Assembly: GCA_012845835.1 (NCBI GenBank)
Contig: JABAKD010000016.1
Span: 8,205,919 to 8,269,918 of the forward strand
Origin: Undaria pinnatifida
Taxonomy: Eukaryota > Sar > Phaeophyceae > Laminariales > Alariaceae
DNA length: 64,000 nt
Direction of reading: 5' to 3'
Both the position numbers and the translations under genes were made by a program. Within the stretch, counting starts at the first letter, position 1, and every line of letters starts with the position of its first letter. Positions 32,421 to 55,423 of the stretch are shown here, piece by piece. Below the pieces are notes generated by a model. The model saw nothing but the letters and a program-made list of their open reading frames with translations. It was not told the origin of the DNA and ran no database searches.

Positions 32421-32730
32421 GCCGGTCGCCCCGGTGGCGTATCAGGATATCCTCGAGCCTAGTATAGGTCAGTTTCGTGAGTTCGAGCCCCGCCGAGTGC
32501 ATACTCGTATAAATTCGTTGGGACTTTTTCTTGTGCACAAATTGACTTGCGGGAAGCGCGAGAGCGTGAGTTAGCAACACTTGATGAAAAATCGACGAGC
32601 AGTGGGATTGCTGAACCCCATGCGCGATAAAATTGAAGGCAAGAACCGGGGGGAAAGAAGGGACGACACCTGTGACAACGGCTTGTCCATAAGCTGGAAA
32701 GTAAAGTGTGAGAAAAAAAAAAAAAAAAAG
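32421..32730 (+). mobile_element. tRNA-derived SINE, copy 1
   Basis: The head contains an A-box-like TGGCGTATCAGG (32435-32446) and a B-box-like GAGTTCGAGCCC (32479-32490), spaced as in tRNA genes, followed by a body and a tail ending in about 17 A residues. Two further copies (32803 and 40599) share the same layout. A chance target duplication could not be identified for this copy. Confidence 0.8.
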
Positions 32731-32795
32731 TGCGGGTGTTGTCGTCTGGCGAGGCACCGCACTAATGAAGGATCACGACACCACGGCTGCTGTGT

Positions 32796-33123
32796 ATTGG
32801 TAGCCGGTCGCCCCAGCGACATAGAGTATCGGCTATCCTCGAGCCTGATATAGGTCAGTTTCGTGAGTTCAAATCCCCCCGAGTGCATACTCGTATAATT
32901 TCGTGGGGATTTTTTCTTGCGCACGAATTGACTTGCGGAAAACGCGAGAGCGTGAGTTAGCAACACTCGATGAAAAATCGACGAGGAATGGGATTGCTGA
33001 ACCCTATGCGCGATAAAATTGAAGGCAAAAACCGGGGGGAAGAAGGTACGACACCTGTGGCCACAGCTTGTCCAGAAGCTGGAAAGTAAATGTGTGCGAA
33101 ACAAAGAAATAAAAAAATTGGTA
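32796..33123 (+). mobile_element. tRNA-derived SINE, copy 2, with target duplication
   Basis: Same head and body as copy 1, ending in an A-rich tail. ATTGGTA flanks it at 32796-32802 and 33117-33123, a 7-bp target duplication. It lies only 65 bp beyond copy 1. Confidence 0.82.
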
Positions 33124-33164
33124 ATCGCTTGAAAAAATAAAAATAAGCAACCAATCTTTCAGGG

Positions 33165-33586
33165 TTGGGTACTTGTACTGGTTTGCGGGATTCGTAGCAC
33201 GTATGGGGGAGGAGCGTCTGCCACAGAGGGTGATGTTTGGGGAGCTTGTTGGGAGTAAGGGCTACTCAGGGGGGCAAGAAAAGGACTGGATGGCTCATCT
33301 GAAGGAGGATATGTCGGTCTTTGGAATGAAATTCGAAGTGTGGCGAAAGGCTGCTCAGAAGGCCGGCAGATGGTTTCGACGAGTAGAGGAGGGAGCCGAG
33401 TTGTTCATGCGGAATTGGCATGAAACGGAGAGACGCAAAGCTGCAGATCGACGCGCAAAGCTGCAGATCGACGCGCAAAGGCTGCGGCAGCGCCATCCAA
33501 CGTCGGCATCTCTAAGCGGCCGGGGGGAGGGGGGAGGGGGGAAGGGGGGAAGGGCAGGGGGGGGGGGGGGGGGAGGGGGGGCGTGA
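33165..33586 (+). pseudogene. LINE ORF2 C-terminal fragment
   Basis: The open frame encodes GFVARMGEERLPQRVMFGEL, then DWMAHLKEDMSVFGMKF and WRKAAQKAGRWFRRVEEGAE. This is the conserved tail found after the reverse transcriptase domain of non-LTR retrotransposons (pattern GH-ARM, RLP, FGEL, a DL..G block, then W...A...W). The reverse transcriptase itself is missing, so this is a 5'-truncated remnant. From about 33500 a G-rich low-complexity extension follows. A LINE of this type is a candidate source of the machinery used by the SINEs nearby. Confidence 0.65.
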
Positions 33587-33809
33587 TGCCCAAGAGACTG
33601 AAGTCTGGGTCTGGCCATCATCGTCTTGAAATTTGTGGGCCTTCCAATGGCCGTCACAAGATAGCGGAAGACCGCCCTGACTTCTTCGCCATGTTGCGTT
33701 CTCTCCCCAGTGCCATTCATGATGCACTTGATACCCTCTACGAGCCCAATGCCGTCTTTAGTCAGTTCCTAGGGTCTGCTACTGCAACATTTTTTCCAGG
33801 GCTTTTCAC

Positions 33810-34140
33810 GGGTCGGGTCAAATCTCGCGGGTCGGGTCGGGTCGGGTCGGGTCAGTTGACCCGATCCGACCCGCGAGATTTTCGAGACATCTTGACCCGA
33901 CCCGACCCGACCCGCGAGATTTTCGAAACGTCTTGACCCGACCCGACCCGACCCGCGAGATTTTCGAGATGTCTTGACCCGACCCGACCCGACCCGACCC
34001 GCGAGATTTTGAAATCGTCCTGACCCGACCCGACCCGACCCGCGACAATCCGGGTGACCCGCGAGATTCGGGTCGTCTGGCGGGTCACGTGAACTTGACC
34101 CGTGACATTTCTCACGGGTCAAAGTCAAAAAGTCACGGGT
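33810..34140. repeat. Left subterminal GGGTC/GACCC array of the hAT element
   Basis: After about 45 bp in GGGTC orientation the array flips to GACCC and repeats five or six units of about 36 bp: several GACCC pentamers, CGCGAGATTTT, then a short spacer ending CTTG or CCTG. A matching short array lies at the right end (35105-35345). Confidence 0.85.
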
Positions 34141-34369
34141 CAAAGCATGTATACCTCGGTCGGTTGGTTGGTCCTTGGTCCCTCGTACTTTTCCCAGTAT
34201 GTCGTGTTCTCTGCGTTTTTTACCGGCATTGTTTGCAGCTGATGATTATGTCATGTGGTGTGCGCGCGAGGAATAGGAAAGAAACCGCAACCCACATACA
34301 TGGACATGCCCGTACCGTTAGACCACCGGGTCGACCCGACGAGCGACCCGACGAGCGAGCTAGTTATAA

Positions 34370-34662
34370 TTTACAAGTGCAATCTCCGGCCCCGGCAAGC
34401 AGCCTAGCTGAGCCGCCTCCGGCAGCAAGCCCACAACTGGGGCGGTGGATCTGTCAGCAGGGGGTGCGATCCGCGAGGATGCGTTGTCTGCTGCTGCTGG
34501 TGTTTGCTGCTGCTGCTGATTGCTGCTGCTGCTGCTGCTGCTGATTGCTGCTGCTGCTGCTGCTGCTGCTTGCTGCCGCTGCTGCTTCGACAACGGCTGC
34601 TGTTCTTGCTTTTTTACGTTTATTCACATTTCGTACTGGTATGATAATAATTCTCGAGCTAG

Positions 34663-34696
<34 letters not shown>

Positions 34697-34990
34697 ACTG
34701 CTGTATCTATCTTCTATCTGTGCAGTCTCCAGCCCCGGCAAGCAGCCTAGCTGAGCCGCCTCCGGCAACAAGCCCACAACTGGGGCGGTGGGTCTGTCAG
34801 CAGGGGCTGCGATCCGCGAGAATCCGGGGTCTGCTGCTGGTACTTGCTGCTGCCAGTGCTGCTGCTGCTGCTGCTGCTTCGACGACGACTGCCCTTCCTT
34901 GCCTTTTTACGTTTGGTCACTTTTCGTATTGGTATGACCGTAATATTACTGCTGTTGTTACGGCTTCAGTAGGTACGGGATTCGCGTCAC
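34370..34990 (+). repeat. Tandem duplication with CTG runs inside the hAT element
   Basis: 34376-34650 and 34722-34945 are duplicates of about 85-90% (CCCCGGCAAGCAGCCTAGCT, CCACAACTGGGGCGGTGG, then CTG repeats, then TTTTACGTTT). CTG runs at 34490-34590 and 34855-34880 and an ACT run at 34662-34695 differ in length between the copies. Confidence 0.8.
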
Positions 34991-35368
34991 GCTGCTGTAT
35001 GCCTTGTTACGAGTAGCTCGGGGTACTGCCTGGTGATTGTTCTGCACGCTGTGATGACATATGATCGGAGCATCGGCACGAGGGAGGCAGGAAGCCGAAA
35101 TATTTGTATTTTATTGGCGGACCCGCGGGCCCGACCCGCGGGGCGCCTACACGGCATCAACGTGGCTCTCACCTGTGAGTTTGAAAAAGGCGGATCCGCC
35201 GGCTAGATCCGCGGGTCAGCCCAAAACAACTCACGGGTCATTATGGCTTGACCCGCGAAGTGACCCGTATCTCGCGGGTCATGACCCGACCCGACCCGCG
35301 AGATTTTGAAACCCCCTTGACCCGACCCGCGGGTCGGGTCATGACCCGTGAAAAGCCCTGATTTTTTC

Positions 35369-35515
35369 CTCTTTTCCTTTCCTTGCTTCCTCTTCTTGTC
35401 TTTTCTTGCTTTCCTTGTCTTTTCTCTTCTTTCCTTTCCTTTTTCGTATTGTCGCTCTTTTGTCTTTTCTTTCCTTTCCTTTATCCTTTCTTTTCTTTCT
35501 TTCTTTTTTTCTAGT
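35369..35515. repeat. TTTCC/TTTCT polypyrimidine tract
   Basis: A nearly pure pyrimidine run of CTTTCC-type words lies directly beside the hAT element. Confidence 0.7.
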
Positions 35516-35635
35516 TGACTTGCGTCTATCGTGCGTATGCGTAGTGATAGGTACTACGTGCAATATATACGTGGTAGTCTTTCTTGGGTGGCAAGCGGTA
35601 TAGTCGGTTTTTCCAGGCGCGAGTAGTGAGACGTA

Positions 35636-35855
35636 TGCACCAGTATGGACCTGGCACATCGTAGGCTGACTCCCGATTTCCCTTCTACTCCGGAGTATAT
35701 GTTTCTGGTGGAAGCATGAATTGCGTCAGCTGTGATACATGCGTGTACCACCTTTGGTTTGTTTGTGTTTTTCCCTGGGGTATTGCTCAGCTCCAGAGTG
35801 ACTGGAGCCTGTCCTGTGACCACGGACTTGATAATGCGAGTTAATATGAGAACAA
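35636..35855 (+). repeat. Dispersed repeat, copy 2
   Basis: Homologous to 22455-22665; see the order of shared words there. Confidence 0.6.
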
Positions 35856-36540
35856 CAACGAAAACAACTGGGTACTGGTTGGCGCCGCCGTTATACTATT
35901 TACTCAATTGCTTTATTTGTTTTCCTTTTCATATTCATTTTTTATTTTTTAAAACAAATAATTAATACCTAAAAATTAGAAATATATATATATTCAGATT
36001 ACAAGAAAGTATTAAGAAAGATGACGTTTCTTATGGGATCTTCTATAAAGAATAATGCTTATAAATTGTAATCGTATGTATGCATATATATATTGGAGAT
36101 AACTTTGTCAAATGCCTTTGTGGGACGGTAGTCCCTTCGCAGGTTTTCTCTTTCTCTGATGTAGGTGTTAGTGTGGAGACACACCGAGGTGGGTTATGTG
36201 CGCAACCGCACGCTCGAGGGTCAACAAAGAGGAAACACCTCAGAGTCTGCCTCGGGGAGCCAGGATGATCTTGAAGGATTATAGTGATAAGGAGGCGGTA
36301 CAATCTAGGGAATAGGGACTGGTATCCACACCATAAATTATAAATATCAAATATAGAGGTCAAAGATACAATATTGTAAGAAGGGTTCAGTGTGATTTCT
36401 TGCAGATCAAGACAAAAAACACACCCAAGCCAGCCCAAACCTAACCGCAAAACCGACCCTAACCCAGGCTAAGGCTGTCATTTCATCCCTTGTATACACT
36501 ATTATTAGTGGTACTCCCGAAGTATGCCAGCGCCGGCCGG
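35856..36540. other. Gene-free stretch
   Basis: AT-rich in part. No gene recognised; ORFs at 36043-36450 (-) and 36080-36268 (+) lack motifs. Confidence 0.35.
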
Positions 36541-37285
36541 TATCTTCTAGTGGCTACCCACCCCCCACAGCGCGAAACAATCAACCCACGTATTGCACCC
36601 AATACCCACTCATCACCCACCTACCAACCCATTACCTGTACCAGGTAGTACAGCAGCAGTACAGCAGTACGTAGGACGGTTTTTTTAAATCGAAATTAGT
36701 GTGGATTGTATTACTATAAAACGTTTCGTTTCGTAGTGTGAGGAAGTTTTTGTTGGGGCGACCCACCCACCCACCCCCCGCACACGAAACATAGCAGCAG
36801 TACAGCGCAGCAGTACGTTCCACCCACCCACCGACCAAGTCATCCCCCACGAACCAACCGGTGTCGAAATTGGTGCGGGGGGTTTATATTGAAATTAGTG
36901 TGGATCTATCAGTCTTAAAGTTACCGAGAGGAAGTTCTTGAAGGGGCGACCCAACCCCCACAGCACTAAACAATTAACCCACCAAGTGCACCCACCACCC
37001 ACCCACCACCCACCGACCAACCCACTACTGCAACAGCCGTACAGGGGTGCAGCAGTACGTGAGGTAGTAAACCGGGATTTTAACATTGAAATTAGTGTTG
37101 ATTGTGATAGTCTCAAAGTTAGTGTGGGTAGTTCTTGTGGGGGCAACCCACCTTTACACACGAAACAACCACATAACAGCAGTAGAGCGCGTACGGCAGT
37201 AAAACCGGGATTTATATACTGAAATTAGTGTAATTGTATTAGTCTTGATATTAGTGTCGGGAAGGACTTGTGGGGGCGACTCAAG
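36541..37285 (+). repeat. Diverged tandem array, about 150-230 bp units
   Basis: Four to five units share GAAATTAGTGT[G/T]GATTGTATTAGTCT, GGAAGTTCTTG[T/A]GGGGGCGACCCA, CACCCACC text, and GCAGCAGTACGT. A distant unit appears at 38140-38240 (CGCCCACAGCACAAAACAATTCACC). Confidence 0.6.
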
Positions 37286-37880
37286 GCCACAGGCGGGTTC
37301 CGAGGTAAAGCCGGATATTTTTCACGAGATTTTCAGAACGCGGCAACCACGAGGATTTGAGCTCTGAAAAATTGCACAAACTTCCGCTAGGTTATGGGGA
37401 TTACGAAAATATACTTTTTTTTTATTTGGCCGTCGTGATGGTGAGTTACTCGCGAATAATTGGCTAAAATTGAGGTAAAATAGCATCCGCGGGCCCCCCG
37501 AGAAAATTTCAAACGCCTCCGAATCTTATAAAATTTACAGATTGTGGTAATTTTGGGGTGTAGATCACGAATCCGTCGTTAGATTTTAGATCGGAATCGA
37601 TTTGACCTTGATACAGCTGCGCAAAGATACGTGCAAAAAGAGGGCATAACCTGGGATTTACTAGGGATTAGACTGAAAAACTCCCACCCGTGGAAAACGA
37701 TCCACACGTTGATTAGAGCTCTGTAAAACTTCGATTTAAGGTGATTTTAGGGTGGGGAACACGAAGATATCAGTGGATTGTCCTAGTTACGCTTTTAGAA
37801 TCGACTTACGGCTGCCCAAAAGCTGACCTTAGTTGAGCAATTTCAAATTTCCTGGGATTTTTTATTCTCGGTTCCGGGCT
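37286..37880 (+). repeat. Old tandem repeat, about 190-200 bp period
   Basis: Blocks of the type GAGCTCTGTAAAA...GGT[G/A]ATTTT[A/G]GGGTG..GA.CACGAA...GATCGGAATCGA recur near 37357, 37530 and 37728 with heavy divergence. No coding region. Confidence 0.4.
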
Positions 37881-39270
37881 CGAGTTTTTGTCTGAACAAC
37901 TCTCTGAGTGGCTCTACCCCCCCCAATTCGACCAAGCAAGCGGGAGCGATTGCCGCCAAGTCCGAGAAAAAAAAAGCTCGGCAATGCGGAGAAAAAAAAA
38001 AATATCCGAAGGGGAACTTTTTTTTTGGGGACATTTTTTTAAACGTCGTATTTGGCCGACGTTTAAAAGCGAACCACGAAGTCGTTTTTTTTTTTTTTTT
38101 CTTATTCCAAGCTCGGAAGAGCAGTCCGGCTTTAGGTCGGAACCCGCCCACAGCACAAAACAATTCACCAACGTAGGAAACGATTCACCAAAGGGAACGG
38201 TCCACCAACCCGGCGGGCACCACCCAGTGCACAGCAGTGCACCTACGACGCTACGATATTATACAATGAGAGTAATAATGATAGTCTACTTCCGCCCAGA
38301 TGTTTGTGAGGTTTTTCCGTTGTATGGATGGCGTTTTGTGGGACGTACTGAATATCAGCACACTACTTGCTGTACTATGCACTACTCAGTTGTCAAAACT
38401 TTACTAGTGATCTCAGCCAGTGTACGTATTTTAGCAGTAAACAGCACCCAACCCTTACCCTTTCAATTATGCAAACCGATTGGCAATTGAGCAAGTACGT
38501 CGATGAGGGAGCAGGAGCCGAGGCTCAGGACGGGGCGCAACAGGGCTACAACGTGATGAGGGGACCAACATGTTTCTTTGTGTTCGATCCGAGCAAGCCG
38601 AAATCACACACCCGGCATATTTTAATCGTCACACATGTTGCTGCTGCCTGTTCCTCGTGAGTGTATCAATACAGCTCCCCTCGCACCCGAACGGCTCTAT
38701 CCATAGCAGTGCGTACAGCAGTATTACAGAGACCTGTGCTTGTAAGCGTTCGTACGAAGCTGCTGCTGTGATGCTATTTATTGAGCATGTGTACATGCAG
38801 CCATGCAGTATGGGATCAGGGGTGGGATACGAGTACACATCATGGGCGACTATAATATAAAACTGACCATCCGTCATCTTTGGAGATCTCCACACTCGAC
38901 ACACTTACCATCAGTAGAGCAATACGTGTACTGTACCACTAAGAGATCAGCAAGAGAGGCAAAGGCGAACGGGCATAAAAACAAAAATCGACTACGACAA
39001 CACTCAAGGCACCACGCCGAACGCGCAACTTAACGCAACAATATTTCATTCACGGAAACCGTGCTCGATTCATCCAAGCCAGGTACAAGCCCAGACCGCA
39101 GATCCCACTTGACCTTCTCCGTATCAGGGGACCCTCTCCTATGACCAACCACCGACACAAGTCAGCGCGTACTCGCAGCTTCGCAACAATCGATCGTAGG
39201 GCTCCTTGCCCCTCTGCGACGAGATTGCCCCTCTGCGAGGAGATTATTACCGCACAGCGGAATCCCCCCG
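37881..39270. other. Gene-free stretch
   Basis: Poly-A and poly-T runs near 37990 and 38090. No gene recognised. Confidence 0.35.
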
Positions 39271-39272
39271 CC

Positions 39273-39274
39273 TC

Positions 39275-39307
<33 letters not shown>

Positions 39308-39381
39308 CCTCCGGCGGATGGGGAAAAATAAAGCTTTAGCTCACCACACTTCCGCGTATTTTCATACGCGTCGTGTGTCGA
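39273..39381 (-). mobile_element. 72-nt structured poly(A)-tailed retroposon, copy 2
   Basis: The 72-nt core (39377-39306 on the minus strand) is identical base for base to 7403-7474. The tail is about 29 T residues on the plus strand. TCGA flanks the insertion (39273-39276 and 39378-39381), extendable to seven bases into the tail. Identity of the two copies implies recent activity. Confidence 0.8.
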
Positions 39382-40013
39382 TTTAACTCAGTTGCTTTCG
39401 CAGCCCAACGCTAGCTGGCGCACCCTTCCCCCCGCCTCGAGCAAAAAATCTAGGTCGGCGTCGGCCAGAGCGCGATTGGACGTCCCTAGTCTCGGGGCCG
39501 GGGCGCTTACACACTCGGGGAACCCGTAATTTCGCTCGGTCCATGCTTGATCAGAACATCCGGACCAAAGTACGTCCCACATTATGGTAGACAAGAAGGG
39601 GTATTATGCTCTCTCTTAAGATACACAGCAACGCGCGAGCACACACCTTGAAGCAATCAGTCTCGATGTCTCCTCAGCCCTCAGTGCAAGAGGCAAAGCA
39701 CAAAGCAGGCTCGCAGCGCCTATCGCCGCGGTAACACCTTCGTAGCTGGGAACCCCCTTGTATAGCAGCAGCAGCAGTCACCCACGGCAAGGGAGAGCGC
39801 GGAACTATCGGGTATCGGGCAGCACAAAAAGCTGATTTCTGAGAAGTTGATGTTCGGGGGAAAAGCAAGGCAGCAGGTCCGAGCGAGCACTTGCGAACAA
39901 CGAAGATGCGAATAGCTACGGGCCAAAAGGCGACGTGGCGGAGTTTCTGTGTCAAATAAAAGAGGAAAAAGAAAAAATCAATCAGCATAAAAAAGTTTTC
40001 ACATGATGGTAAG
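39382..40013. other. Gene-free stretch
   Basis: No recognisable gene. Short minus-strand ORFs at 39388-39594 and 39674-39988 lack motifs. Confidence 0.35.
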
Positions 40014-40562
40014 CGTTATGGTATCCGGGAGTCCCTCGGTGTTTCTTCGCGCAACAGCAAACAGCTGACGCGAGCCCATGGCGCACAACGAGCATCATAT
40101 ATGTGCGGGATACCCTATGGCAACCGGCACAATCGACTGCTACTGGTGTGCTGCTGTGTGTTGTAGTTATCTGACCTCGTCGCACAGCTAGTATGTCTTT
40201 GATGTTGTGGTTCAACACTGCTGTTTTGTATTTCTGTATGATTCAGTGTGTCCGTTGACTCATAATAAGGATTCGATCTGCCCACGCCCACAATGCGTTG
40301 GGGCCAACTGATGGGGCGTCTCTCGGTGTTTCCTCGCGCAACAACAGACGTGAGCGAGCATCATGTACGTGCGGGGTACACAACGGCAACCAGCACGCAA
40401 TCGACTCCTACTGCTGTGCTGCTGTCTGTGCTGTGATGGTGATCTGGCCTCGTTGCATAGCTAGACTAGTTAGAATGTATGCTTTTTGTGTTGCGATTCA
40501 ACGCTGGCTTTGTACTTCATTCAGTAAGATCCAGCGTGTGTGCCCGTTGATGCGGATTCTTG
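40014..40562 (+). repeat. Tandem duplication, about 287-bp period
   Basis: 40036-40275 and 40318-40560 share GTCCCTCGGTGTTTC or its variant, CGCGCAAC, GAGCATCAT[A/G]TA[T/C]GTGCGGG, CAATCGACT, ACCTCGT[C/T]GCA, and a final CGTTGA...GGATTC block. Roughly 75-80% identical. Confidence 0.65.
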
Positions 40563-40598
40563 CGTTAATGTACAACAAGGGGTAATATCGTATTATAA

Positions 40599-40922
40599 GC
40601 CGGTCGCCCCGGTGGCGTATCAGGTTACCCCCGAGTCTGGTATAGGCCAGTTTCGTGAGTTCGAATTCCCCCGAGCGCATACTCGTATAAATTGGTGGGG
40701 ACTTTTCTCGTGCACAAATTGACTTGCGCGGAAAGCGCGAGAGCGGGAGGTAGCAACACTTACTTGATGAAAAATCGACGAGTAGTGGGATTGCTGAACC
40801 CTATGCGCGATAAAAATTGAAGGCAAGAACCGGGGGGAAGAAGGGACGACACCTCCTGTGACCACGGCTTGTTGTCCAGGAGCCTGAAAGTAGATGTGTG
40901 TGAAAAGAAGAAGAAAAAAAAC
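40599..40922 (+). mobile_element. tRNA-derived SINE, copy 3
   Basis: Same head (GCCGGTCGCCCCGGTGGCGT), A and B boxes and body as the copies at 32.4-33.1 kb; the tail is GAAGAAGAAAAAAAA. No clear target duplication. Confidence 0.8.
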
Positions 40923-43900
40923 CGTAGTCTATAGTTCGTAGCAACCCACAACCGGTGGGTGGGGCTGTTGCAGAGGTGATTTTTTTTTTTTTTTTTTTCT
41001 TCATTATTGTGTGGCTTGTGTGGTGTGTGGTACCTATTCTTCTCCTGTGTTCTCACATTATTATTAGCCCAGAAAAGAAAGACCCCTCCCGCCCGCCCCC
41101 CCTCATGTAGTGCGCTGTCCAGAGGGTGCTTTGGTTTTGTATGACCCCTCCGTTCGTACCTACCTCTCAATCCTAATTTGAGAAATTGTATTATTGTCTG
41201 CAGCAGCAGCAGTAGTAGTACTGGCTGTGTGGCCGACGTTCGATTTGCTGCTGCTACCGACGTTCGATTTTGGACGGCGTGGGAACAGGGTGCAAGAGGG
41301 TTCTTGACGGGCCCTGCCGACGGCTTCATATATATATATATATTTCTGGGGTCAGCTTGGAGGGCTCAGGGTCGGGTTCGGGACCAGGTCTAGGTCTGGG
41401 TGGGATCGGAGTGTGAAATGCCAACTGCATGCACCAGAAGACCTAATACTATTTGTTATTGGTTTGTGTGCGCGTGTTGACCAATGAAACACCCTGAAAT
41501 ATCAGTAGTTGACCAATGAACGGACTTATCGCGAATTTTAGAGTCGATAGCTCTAATCGAGGGCGGGGGAAGTGGAACTTCTCTGCTACAAGTCTGTCGC
41601 GCAACTTACGCATTTTGCATCCGCAGAGCGGGGCAAGCGAGACGTAGCGCGGCAATTGATCTGAACACTCCGAATATGAGGATTACGATGATGTTGGGTT
41701 GGGTTGGGTGAGCTGAAGAGACTTTTTTCGGCTGCCCTGCCTGGCCTCTGACAAAGCTGCCGCGGAGTGCGACGATCATTTTTATTATGGTGATTATCAT
41801 CAGCTGAATCAATGATCTGGTATCAGCTGATGATTATGATGGTGATGATGCCGTCAAACGTATGCAGACATGAGGAGTGAACAACATTAGAGGATGCGCT
41901 GTTATTGTTACTTACAAGTGGTACTCCGTTCCTGCTGGGACGCAGGCAGGGATGTCTACCACCCTTTACTACTATTAATACAACAGCGCCGTTTTCTCTC
42001 CGGGCATAATAATGACTACAACATTCTCTTCATTGCTCCGTCGTAGTATCTCGTTGGAAATATGCCTACAGTAGTGTCAGGCGGTATTGACGACGGGGGG
42101 GTGGGCTGCCAAATACCAGGTGGTACAGTAGTGCAACCAACAATGAATGTATCAATCCCGTCCCCGGCAGATAGTATCCGTTCACACTCATTGTTACAAA
42201 GCCTAGATCAAGGCGAGAGCAAATACACTGAAAAATGCTACCTGGTATGGACATATAATTTATCTCCCTATCTAAAGTCGCGCATGTAGCACGCCCCATC
42301 CAATAAATTTAATACTTACCAGGCATAATTATACTTTTTACCAGGTATTACATCATTAACCACCCCTAAAGAGGCGTAAACATAATAAATAGATAGAAAA
42401 GGTAGATGATTGCACGACGATGAGACGACAGCTAGAGCATTGACCATCCTAATATCGTCGTCGGCACCACCATCATCACCATCACCGTCATCGTACAATC
42501 GTATCATTCCTGTATCATCGTATTCACACGACACAACGCCTGGATCCATGCCGCAACATAAAAATAGGGCGGTATGGATACACGCGCTTTGCTTGGAAAG
42601 TTGCCGCTAGCCCTAGCCCACCAGTCACCACACGCACACACGCAAACAACAAAGACAACAAGCAAGCGACGAGACGACTGACCAACAACGACGGTTTCCC
42701 AAACACTCTTCAAGTGTGCGCCACAACATAGTCCCAGCTGGCAGACAACCACTAATACGGCAGCCCGTCTGATGAAAAAGAAAAAAGAAAACGAAAGGTC
42801 TGAGGCCTCTGATGATGCTGCCCATCTAAGATGCTGCCCATCCAAGATGCTGCGCATCAAAGAGCCACGACCACGACCGTACGCGCATGCTCTTGCTGCT
42901 ACTACTACGGTTGCTGATTCATACTCCCGCAACAGACGTACTCTTCTAATCTACCACACCATCCCACTACTGCCACCAGCACTCGTAACGCATTTAAAAG
43001 ACCATCACCACCGGCAAGTCACCGCCAAACGAAGTCGTTGCAGCTGCCCACCGCACACCTCGACTAAATAAAAAGGCAAAACAAAAAAAAATTAACCCCA
43101 ACAATCATTACAAGACATCGACAAGGCAACAAGACAGCACCAACAACAAAAATCGAAAAAAGACAAAAGAAACTCAAGCGACAGGGGCGTACCAACATTG
43201 GCCCGTCGTTCGTTCGCTCATTCCTTCCGTAATTCGTCATTATCGTCTCTTGTCTCTCGTGTTCCGACTCTGATTGTATTCAACCGTCGGCATCCCTTCG
43301 CCCGCTCCCCTACATCCTCCCTCATCCCCTCCTCCTTTCCCCTACATTCTTCCTAACAATTATCCAGCGGCGGCAGAAGAAAAGTGAGCCACTGAGCCGG
43401 CATCATATGCCGCAGTGCCCCTATTCTTGTCCTCTCGGGAAAAATATCGCCCCGACATCTTACCGCCTCCGTACGAAACCCACCACCGCCAACCCTCCCC
43501 CCCAAAAAATTCTAAAACCGACGAGTTGGTCTACATGAAACGCCGAGTGTCCTATTAGTACTATACTTATACTAAATTAACGCTGGTCCGACAGCCAGTA
43601 CGGTCGATAGTATCGCAGAGCTCAAGAAAAATAAGACAAACTATAGGAAGCGAGAGAGAAGAGGAGGCTGGTGGCAGCAAGGAAGACAAGAGTAAAACGA
43701 AAACGGAAGCAATAAAATCGAAAACGTGGATATATAAGCTGTCGGGACGACTTCCCCTTACCTTTCCGAGTTAGTCGAATCACACAGCTACCGGCGAAAC
43801 GCTACAGGACGTGTACCATAGAAAAGAGGAAGGGGGGGGAGGGGGGCAGGAGTAGAAGTAGGAGGGGAGAGGGCTACAGCGGTTGTAGGAAGCAAACTCT

Positions 43901-44379
43901 GGGTTGGGCTCGCAACCAGCAATTAACACAAGAGCCCTGACGCAAATTGTGTCCCCTCCATTTGTTACAAAAGCGGAGAGAGAGGCAGCACTAACTCCTA
44001 ATCAAGCACGCGCGCGACTTCACACACATACACACACGCACGCACACCATCTCATCGGCAAAGGATGCCACGTTGCGAGCAATCTTCAGTCCCCCCTCCA
44101 AACACCACGCGGTGGTGCACCTGACCCTCCTCCCCCTCGCCCCCCTCCCCCCCCGTCCCTAAATAAAAATATATGGCCGGGGAAAATATCCGTGCAGAGG
44201 TGGGCTTCCCCGCTGGGTCCGATTATGTTGGTTATTTTTCGCAAAATCAAACAAAAGGAACAACAAAAAAGCAAACAACAATGGAAAAAAATACAAGATG
44301 GAAGAAGATATTACCAAAACGCGAAACCACTCCACCCCACCCCACCCAACCCGGCCCCACGCGATCTTGCACCACCCCG
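40923..44379. other. Gene-free stretch downstream of the SWI3-type gene
   Basis: A T-run lies at 40981-41000, a (TA)n tract at 41328-41343 and C-rich low-complexity text at 43280-44160. The 3' untranslated region of the SWI3-type gene must begin just below 44380. No other gene is recognisable. Confidence 0.4.
42111..42348. repeat. Cluster of TACCAGGTA-type words
   Basis: Four occurrences within 240 bp: TACCAGGTG (42114), TACCTGGTA (42239), TACCAGGCA (42317) and TACCAGGTA (42339). Confidence 0.6.
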
Positions 44380-55420
<11,041 letters not shown>

Positions 55421-55423
55421 TTT

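Larger units (their letters stand above)
33789..35368. mobile_element. Non-autonomous hAT-type DNA transposon, 1564 bp
   Basis: The element (33797-35360) has terminal inverted repeats CAGGGCTTTTCACGGGTC / GACCCGTGAAAAGCCCTG and an 8-bp target duplication ATTTTTTC (33789-33796 and 35361-35368). A CAGGG terminus with 8-bp duplication is characteristic of the hAT superfamily. Both subterminal regions are packed with GGGTC/GACCC pentamers joined to CGCGAGATTTT blocks, likely transposase-binding sites. No transposase gene is present. Confidence 0.92.
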
